DNA from: Pseudomonadota bacterium
GTDB taxonomy: Bacteria > Pseudomonadota > Gammaproteobacteria > UBA1113
Direction: 5' to 3'
Assembly (NCBI GenBank): GCA_021781965.1
Contig: JAJXVU010000014.1
Span: 1-53,367, forward strand
DNA length: 53,367 bases
Every line of letters begins with the position of its first letter. Within the stretch, counting starts at the first letter, position 1. Below are positions 47,749-53,367 of this stretch, piece after piece. Made by a program: the position numbers and the translations under genes. The notes below the pieces were generated by a model. It searched no databases, was not told the DNA's origin, and saw only the letters and a list, made by a program, of their open reading frames with translations.

Positions 47749-50616
47749 TTAGGTAGTGGGAATGGCCCCGCCTATGATCAGTTGAAGTTGTGCCTCGTTA
47801 TTTGCACAAGAATTTTGGGTCGATGATGAGCCATAGAGAAAAGAGAATCGATTACCAGAATAATTTGGTTTTTTCATTTCTGTGCCCTTTGCATAAGAAT
47901 TTTGGGTCGATTGCTTGCCCAAAATAGACTCGTCAAGGCGAAAAGTATATTGCACACTAGAGGTTGGTGGTGGCGGCAATGAGTCAACAGCTTTTTTAGA
48001 GGCTTTCAGTTCTTTTTTTAGTGACTCAGTTAGGGAGCCACCGCCATTCGTAGAATGCTTTGACGCCACAACTTCTTCTTTTCCTTTTTCATCTATCTTA
48101 GGAGACATGCTGTATGGCCCCACAGGATTAGAGATATTTTGCTCCATGACTATTTCAGTTTCATGTTTTTCTTGAACAGGAACTTGGGCTTTCGGCAATA
48201 ATAAGTTGGCTGTTTCTCGCCCACGAAGAGTGTCTAATAAACGATATAGTTCTTCAATATCGTTTTTAGAGTCTGGGTACTTTGAAGCGGTTATATGCGC
48301 TTCAAAAACAAGCTTGTATTGATCTACATCAAAAAGACCTTGTTTCTGTGCTAGTAGGTTTTGGAAATACGACTCAGTCAGTTTTTTTGCAATGCGCTTT
48401 TTGTGTTCAATATCAGCTACAGGACGTTTTTCTTTCAAGTCAGCAAAGACATTTCCAGCGGCTAATTCCGCGGCTACTCTCTTAGCATCTGTCTCAGACG
48501 CTATAATTTCCTTAAGAATTGTTTCATTTGCTATTTTAGTTACTTTTGATTTTATATCTTCTCTAAGTTTGACGAGTTGCGCATTGTCAACACCTACTTC
48601 ATCTTGAGGCACCAACCGTGATAAATCTTCGAAAGGTTTTTTTATCGCTTCCGCATTACAAGCTTCATCGTATTGTCTCTTATACTTTTTAAATAGGTTC
48701 TTACCACCGAGAACTAAAGGGGCAGATAAAATCACGGTTGGGGCTAATAGGCACCCGAAAACAACCATTGCAGCGCTACCTATAATCTTTAATATAGCAC
48801 GTATTTTTTTATTACTTTTATATTCTATTTTCGCTTTAAAGTTATCTTGTTTTGCATTTGTTTCGCCTTGTTTGTTAGCATTAGCTGGAAATATTATTGC
48901 CAGCCTTTCATTTGCGGCTTTACAAGCTTCTTGTCGTTCGTCGACTGAGATATTTTCCCTTATTAAGCAGCCGTCAAAAGCGCCCATTGCGACATCTAAA
49001 TCAGTCCATGCCTTTCTTGTATCTCTACCAATATTTTGTTGATTGCGCTTTTCTATAACAAAACCCCTGTTTATAAGGTACTGATACTCTTCATATTTTT
49101 CAAGGTTACTATTGCTAGCCTTGAGCTCTGATAGTAATCCATCAAAGAGAAGCTGTTCATCATCGCTTCTCCTCGTTTTAGCCGAAAGCTCTAAACATAG
49201 ACGTATGAGCTTTTTATCACGCATCGCCCTCTCTTTGACGGAAGAGATCAATTCGATGCCTGCAATAAATAATTTATCTATCTCTTTTTCTTGCTTACCT
49301 CTTTTTAGGGAGTCCTTATATTTCGCGATAAGCAGCTCAGCGCCAGCTTTTTCTCTATCTTCTTGATTTAAGCCAACATATATAACAAAAAGTATTTTAT
49401 AATTATCAGTTTGAGCGGCATAATCTAAAGCAGTTTTTTCGCCCTTATCTTTCATCAGCGCAAAACTAAAACCCGCTTTTAACAGCCAGTTTACAGCTTC
49501 TAAATCACCTTGTTCTACAGCGTGATGTAGTGCTGTTTTGCCATCAGAATCAACTGCAGTGACAATGGTCTCACTTGCTTCTATGCCTGATTTAGCAAAT
49601 GCTGGAATAGCTGAAATTTCTCTAGCAGCTATAGCTTCGTCTAATTCTTCTTGTGCTATCGCTAATAATCTTTTTTGTGCTATCGCTAAAAATCTGGGCT
49701 TAACAAACGATTCATGGGCGTAAACTATTTCGTCCTGTGAACGTTCTCGTTCTAATAAGGTCTTTAGCCTATCAAAATCACCATTATTGAATCTCGCTAA
49801 AATAAGTGGCTCTAGGTTAGTCTTAAAATCTTCTCGAAGGGCCATCTTCAGCAGCAGATCCTGCGCCTTCTGCGCATTCTCTAAAGCTTCTTTATATTTT
49901 TTTACTTGTGCTATCGCTAAAATAAGTGGCTCTAGGTTCGGATTAAAACTTTCTTGAAGGGCCATCTCCAGCAGAAGACCCTTCGCCTCCCTTAAAGCTT
50001 GTTTATATTGTCCCAAACGCATTTTTGGGTCATTATATTTTTTCTTTAAATCTTTTTCATATTTTTTTATTTGTGCTATAGCTAAAGTAAGTGGCTCTAG
50101 GTCAGTCTTAAAATTTTCTTGGAGGGCCATCTCCAGCAGTAGATCCTGCGCCTGCTCTAAAGCTTTTTTATATTGTTCTACACTCATTTCTGGGTCAGTA
50201 TGCTTTAGGAGACTGATAAGTTCCTGTATAGATTGTTCTTCTAAAGCGATTTTTTTTATTTGGGGATTAACCGCTGCTATTATCGCTAAAGATAGGCTCT
50301 GAAACTCCGAATTATGTACAGAAAATATCTTCTTTGAGTAGTTTAATAAGATTTGTAGCTTTTCAAAATCATCGCTATTGACTCCCGCTAAAATAAATGC
50401 TTCTAGGTTAGTATTAAAATCTCCTTGAAGGGCCATATTTAGCAGCAAACCCTGCGCTTTCTCTAAGGCTTCTTTATGTTGATTTGCATATTGCTCTATA
50501 TTGATACTTTCCCCAATTTCTGGGTCAATATGCCTTAGAAGATTGATAAGTTCCTGTGCGTCCCTTTTGAGTTTCTCTAATTTTCTTTCTTCTATCGTTG
50601 GGTTATTTGCAGACAT
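47749..50616 (-). CDS. Ankyrin-containing effector candidate (955 aa), PmrA-type promoter
   Basis: Residues about 50-285 hold four copies of a helical repeat (ALExAQxLLLxMALQxxFxxNLEPLILA, starting near 50, 152, 207 and 250). Residues about 355-405 read as one and a half to two ankyrin repeats (DGKTALHHAVEQGDLEAVNWLLKAG and GEKTALDYAAQ). A hydrophobic stretch at about 606-638 could be a membrane hairpin. The C-terminal 150 residues are polar and low-complexity, with two copies of STQNS(Y/C)A. No signal peptide. Ankyrin proteins with PmrA boxes are typical Dot/Icm effectors, possibly acting on host membranes (inference). Confidence 0.82.
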   Translation of the reverse strand: MSANNPTIEERKLEKLKRDAQELINLLRHIDPEIGESINIEQYANQHKEALEKAQGLLLNMALQGDFNTNLEAFILAGVNSDDFEKLQILLNYSKKIFSVHNSEFQSLSLAIIAAVNPQIKKIALEEQSIQELISLLKHTDPEMSVEQYKKALEQAQDLLLEMALQENFKTDLEPLTLAIAQIKKYEKDLKKKYNDPKMRLGQYKQALREAKGLLLEMALQESFNPNLEPLILAIAQVKKYKEALENAQKAQDLLLKMALREDFKTNLEPLILARFNNGDFDRLKTLLERERSQDEIVYAHESFVKPRFLAIAQKRLLAIAQEELDEAIAAREISAIPAFAKSGIEASETIVTAVDSDGKTALHHAVEQGDLEAVNWLLKAGFSFALMKDKGEKTALDYAAQTDNYKILFVIYVGLNQEDREKAGAELLIAKYKDSLKRGKQEKEIDKLFIAGIELISSVKERAMRDKKLIRLCLELSAKTRRSDDEQLLFDGLLSELKASNSNLEKYEEYQYLINRGFVIEKRNQQNIGRDTRKAWTDLDVAMGAFDGCLIRENISVDERQEACKAANERLAIIFPANANKQGETNAKQDNFKAKIEYKSNKKIRAILKIIGSAAMVVFGCLLAPTVILSAPLVLGGKNLFKKYKRQYDEACNAEAIKKPFEDLSRLVPQDEVGVDNAQLVKLREDIKSKVTKIANETILKEIIASETDAKRVAAELAAGNVFADLKEKRPVADIEHKKRIAKKLTESYFQNLLAQKQGLFDVDQYKLVFEAHITASKYPDSKNDIEELYRLLDTLRGRETANLLLPKAQVPVQEKHETEIVMEQNISNPVGPYSMSPKIDEKGKEEVVASKHSTNGGGSLTESLKKELKASKKAVDSLPPPPTSSVQYTFRLDESILGKQSTQNSYAKGTEMKKPNYSGNRFSFLYGSSSTQNSCANNEAQLQLIIGGAIPTT

Positions 50617-50652
50617 AGTTTTATACCTTCGTCGTAATTATTTATTGAAGGT

Positions 50653-50685
50653 AGTATATATGACGAAGATTAAGATAATATTAAC
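50653..50685 (-). promoter_or_regulatory. PmrA-type box and -10 for the 955-residue gene
   Basis: On the minus strand GTTAAT-N5-CTTAAT (50685-50669) differs from YTTAAK-N5-YTTAAK at one base. Ten bases later is TATACT (50658-50653), the same spacing as at the two other sites. The start codon follows about 37 bases further on. Confidence 0.68.
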
Positions 50686-50705
50686 GCCCGGTTTTTTTGA
50701 AAAAA

Positions 50706-50790
50706 CCGCGCCCTTTCGGTCTGGCTCCGAATTTCATTTTATTTTTGGCCCGTATCCTGAATGTTGCGTCTTAAACAGAATTCGCGTTTA
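50706..50790. repeat. Dispersed repeat (second copy of the 45214 element)
   Basis: A degenerate GC-rich core (CCGCGCCCTTTCGGTCTGGCTCCGAATTTC) runs into GGCCCGTATCCTGAATGTTG...TCGCGTTTA, matching 45214-45289. The following 100 bases to 50890 hold a TATAAT box (about 50860) but nothing else recognisable. Confidence 0.85.
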
Positions 50791-50893
50791 AAAGCTGGGG
50801 GTGGTGACGCTAAGTCGTTGTTTTTATTTAGAATTTTATTTCACCTATTGCTAATTCACTATAATAAAGCAAATTCTAGGGCGGTGAATCGTT

Positions 50894-50983
50894 ATGAAAA
50901 AGAAGCCGTTCACTGATAAAGCAGGGGGAGTGCGCGAACCAAGCGGTTTTTCTGTCAAATTCCAAGTTCAACTTGGAATTTGA
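50894..50983 (+). CDS. Possible micro-ORF (29 aa)
   Basis: ATG AAA AAG AAG opens a basic peptide (MKKKPFTDKAGGVREPSGF...) that ends inside the palindrome at 50952-50986. The ribosome-binding site is weak (GGGCGGTG). It may be real, a decayed gene start, or chance. Confidence 0.2.
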   Translation: MKKKPFTDKAGGVREPSGFSVKFQVQLGI

Positions 50984-50986
50984 CAG
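50952..50986. promoter_or_regulatory. Perfect 17-bp-arm palindrome
   Basis: CTGTCAAATTCCAAGTT, one base, then the exact reverse complement. It lies about 90 bases beyond the end of accC. The arms are AT-rich and there is no long T-run after it, so it looks more like a protein-binding site or a repeat end than a terminator. Confidence 0.6.
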
Positions 50987-51076
50987 GTTTTGGTTTATAA
51001 CTAGCCTATTATTCCCTTTTTGGCCGCCAATGTGTTTATCGGAACTTTTTATTATCGCAACACAAGAGTAGTTACA

Positions 51077-52423
51077 CTAATCCTCTAATGCCAACTTCTT
51101 TTCTAAATAATGAATATTGGTGCCGCCTTCGTGAAAATAACCGTCGTGCATCAAACGCTGGTGCAACGGAATATTAGTCTTGATGCCGTCTACGATGATT
51201 TCATCCAACGCATTGCGCATACGGGCAATTGCGATTTCGCGCGTATCACCAAAGGAGATCAATTTGCCTATCATGGAATCGTAATAGGGTGGAACCGTAT
51301 AGCTGCTATAAATATGCGTATCCATGCGTATGCCGGGGCCACCTGGAGGATGATACAATCTTATTTTTCCTGGAGATGGGGTGAATTTCAGTGGATCTTC
51401 GGCATTGATACGGCATTCTATAGCGTGGCCACGCATGCGTATATCGGATTGTTTGTAAGATAAGCCCAGTCCTGCCGCGATGCGCAATTGTTCGCGTATG
51501 AGATCAACACCCGTAACCAATTCGGTAACGGGATGTTCTACTTGTATACGTGTGTTCATTTCAATAAAAAAGAAATGACCATCTTGATATAAAAATTCAA
51601 AAGTACCCGCACCACGATAACGCATTTCTTCGCACGCACGCACGCAGCGTTTGCCTATGTGATGTCGTTGTTTTTCGCTGATACCGGGTGCAGGGGCTTC
51701 TTCTAATACTTTTTGGTGCCTACGTTGCATAGAGCAATCGCGTTCGCCTAAATGAATGGCTTTGCCCGCGCCATCCCCTAACACTTGAATTTCAATGTGA
51801 CGTGGATTGTCTAGAAAGCGTTCCATATAAACGGTGGCATTGCCAAAATTCATTTCCGCTTCGCTTTTAGCAAGACCAATGGCATTGATGAGCGCTGCTT
51901 CGCTGCGTACGACGCGCATGCCTTTACCACCACCACCGCCAGAAGCTTTAATGATAACCGGATAACCTATGTCACGCGCAATTTTTAAATTTTCACTGTC
52001 GTCATCGGCTAAAGCGCCATCGGATCCCGGTACACAGGGGACGCCTGCTTGTTTCATGGCAGCAATAGCAGACACTTTATCGCCCATGAGGCGTATAGAT
52101 TCAGCTCTAGGACCAATGAAAGTAAAACCACTCTTTTCCACTTGTTCGGCGAAATTCGCATTTTCCGCTAAAAAACCATAACCTGGATGTATCGCATTGG
52201 CATCGGTAATTTCAGCTGCACTGATGATGGCCGGAATATTGAGATAACTTTCCGCGGCACTAGCGCCACCTATGCACACGGATTCATCCGCTAAGCGCAC
52301 ATGCAGTAGATCGTCATCCGCTTTAGAGTGTACAGCAACGGTTTGTATGCCTAGTTCTTTGCAAGCACGCAAAATACGTAGCGCAATTTCACCGCGATTG
52401 GCAATAACAACTTTATTAAACAT
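51077..52423 (-). CDS. accC: Acetyl-CoA carboxylase, biotin carboxylase subunit
   Basis: AccC carboxylates the biotin on AccB with bicarbonate and ATP, the first step of fatty-acid synthesis. It starts [20 protein letters not shown]; the ATP-grasp glycine loop is [11 protein letters not shown]; catalytic region [16 protein letters not shown] is intact. 448 aa, normal. It lies 11 bases after accB. Confidence 0.98.
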   Translation of the reverse strand: MFNKVVIANRGEIALRILRACKELGIQTVAVHSKADDDLLHVRLADESVCIGGASAAESYLNIPAIISAAEITDANAIHPGYGFLAENANFAEQVEKSGFTFIGPRAESIRLMGDKVSAIAAMKQAGVPCVPGSDGALADDDSENLKIARDIGYPVIIKASGGGGGKGMRVVRSEAALINAIGLAKSEAEMNFGNATVYMERFLDNPRHIEIQVLGDGAGKAIHLGERDCSMQRRHQKVLEEAPAPGISEKQRHHIGKRCVRACEEMRYRGAGTFEFLYQDGHFFFIEMNTRIQVEHPVTELVTGVDLIREQLRIAAGLGLSYKQSDIRMRGHAIECRINAEDPLKFTPSPGKIRLYHPPGGPGIRMDTHIYSSYTVPPYYDSMIGKLISFGDTREIAIARMRNALDEIIVDGIKTNIPLHQRLMHDGYFHEGGTNIHYLEKKLALED

Positions 52424-52434
52424 AACACTTCCTG

Positions 52435-52890
52435 TTATTCAATGACAAACAAGGGTTGACCATATTCTACGGGTTGGCCATTTTCAACCAAGATGGATTT
52501 AATCACACCCGCCACATCGGCCTCGATTTGGTTGAACATTTTCATGGCTTCAACGATACACAATACATCACCGACCTGTACGTTATCGCCTATTTTAACA
52601 AAGGTAGACGCTTGGGGCGAGGGCGATAAATAAGCTGTGCCCACCATAGGGGAATTCACTGTATGGCCACTGACTTCTGCTGGTGCTGTTTCCGCCGCGG
52701 CTTCTACCGCTGTGCCGGCCGTATGGTGCATAGATGTAGCTACCAGCGCCGTATGACTATGCATAGGCGCATGACTAACATGGCCATGCCGTGTAATGCG
52801 TACCGATTCTTCTCCTTCTTTGATTTCCAATTCAGAGATACCTGTCTCATTGACTAAATCGATGAGTTTTTTTATTTTTCGTACATCCAT
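52435..52890 (-). CDS. accB: Acetyl-CoA carboxylase, biotin carboxyl carrier protein
   Basis: The biotin-bearing subunit. The N-terminus [34 protein letters not shown] is typical; an Ala/Thr/His-rich linker follows, and the biotin Lys lies in [18 protein letters not shown] 52890 matches the family start, but an in-frame TTG two codons earlier (52896) lies 7 bases after GAGGAG and could be the real start. About 151 aa. Operon with aroQ and accC. Confidence 0.96.
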   Translation of the reverse strand: MDVRKIKKLIDLVNETGISELEIKEGEESVRITRHGHVSHAPMHSHTALVATSMHHTAGTAVEAAAETAPAEVSGHTVNSPMVGTAYLSPSPQASTFVKIGDNVQVGDVLCIVEAMKMFNQIEADVAGVIKSILVENGQPVEYGQPLFVIE

Positions 52891-52907
52891 TGGCAAGATA
52901 GTTCTCC

Positions 52908-53351
52908 TCAAACAGTAAACAGTTGTATGTGATGATGGGCAGCGCGCAAGGCGCATTCATAACCCACCGGCCCTAAACCAGCAATCACACCGACCGCGAT
53001 ATCGCTTAGGTAAGACTGCTGCCTGAAAGATTCTCTAGCGTAAACATTAGACAAGTGCACTTCTATAAAAGGGATCTGTACCGCCAATAAGGCGTCGCGC
53101 AAGGCGATGCTGGTATGGGTATAAGCGGCGGCGTTGATGATAATAAAATTGGCCTGATTGCGGGCGCGCTGAATGGTGGCTATGAGCTCGTGCTCAGCAT
53201 TACTTTGAAAATGAGATAGGCTGACGCCTAATTCTAGTGCGAGCTTATCTAAGGAAGCCGTGATGTCCGCTAAGGTGGATTTACCATAGCGTTCAGGTTC
53301 GCGCTGCCCTAATAAGTTCAAATTTGGACCATTTATTACCAATATATGCAC
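52908..53351 (-). CDS. aroQ: 3-dehydroquinate dehydratase, type II
   Basis: Third step of the shikimate pathway. Signature [21 protein letters not shown] with the catalytic Tyr, then [16 protein letters not shown] and the active-site His in EVHLSN. 147 aa, normal. It starts at GTG with GAGGA 7 bases upstream. The aroQ-accB-accC order is common in gammaproteobacteria. Confidence 0.97.
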   Translation of the reverse strand: MHILVINGPNLNLLGQREPERYGKSTLADITASLDKLALELGVSLSHFQSNAEHELIATIQRARNQANFIIINAAAYTHTSIALRDALLAVQIPFIEVHLSNVYARESFRQQSYLSDIAVGVIAGLGPVGYECALRAAHHHIQLFTV

Positions 53352-53367
53352 AAGTTATTCCTCAAAC

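Overview
This window looks like the chromosome of a host-associated gammaproteobacterium of the order Legionellales (Legionella/Coxiella/Rickettsiella/Aquicella/Berkiella type). Three lines of evidence support this. The housekeeping genes are gammaproteobacterial: an atpIBEFHAGDC operon, glmU-glmS, aroQ-accB-accC, recG and ppsA. Several very large, helical, ankyrin- or repeat-containing proteins resemble Dot/Icm-type secreted effectors. Three of these have an upstream CTTAAK-type tandem site that matches the PmrA box used at effector promoters in Legionella and Coxiella. I cannot name the genus, and no secretion-system gene lies in the window.

Layout. 1-10138: three large effector-like proteins, two short or decayed ORFs and a PmrA-type promoter. 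10223-11227: an AAA/DUF4143 ATPase lacking its Walker B segment. 11540-18515: the complete ATP synthase operon. 18758-22725: glmU, glmS and a lipoprotein lytic transglycosylase. 22751-24232: a further effector candidate with a PmrA-type site. 24398-27015: two tandem MFS transporters. 27180-31175: two AAA/DUF4143 ATPase units on either side of a tRNA-Leu, each with a pair of palindromic operators bracketing its promoter. 31178-35318: a tightly overlapping four-gene operon (two ThiF/E1-like enzymes, an exported alpha/beta hydrolase, and a homocitrate-synthase-like enzyme fused to a cupin). 35461-35624: a MITE-like palindrome. 35980-38370: ppsA, followed by an 85-bp tandem repeat array. 39197-42637: a tRNA-dependent cyclodipeptide synthase directly upstream of a hybrid histidine kinase with a SemiSWEET/PQ-loop-like membrane domain. 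43042-46945: recG, a small hypothetical gene and an MFS transporter. 47103-50616: a coiled-coil protein and a 955-residue ankyrin-containing effector candidate, the latter with a PmrA-type site. 51077-53351: accC, accB and aroQ.

The candidates for undescribed biology are: (i) the cyclodipeptide synthase and sensor kinase pair, which could be a make-and-sense small-molecule circuit; (ii) the ThiF-ThiF-hydrolase-homocitrate-synthase/cupin operon, which looks like an uncharacterised biosynthetic pathway; (iii) AAA/DUF4143 ATPases with a shared dual-operator promoter layout but different palindromes; (iv) a C-terminal alternating strand/helix module shared by the three neighbouring effector-like proteins. 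GC-rich repeat elements (core CCGAGCCGCGACCG...GGGAGCGG) are scattered through the intergenic regions, and in at least three places they appear to supply or abut the stop codon of the adjacent gene. All calls come from reading the sequence; no database search was possible.
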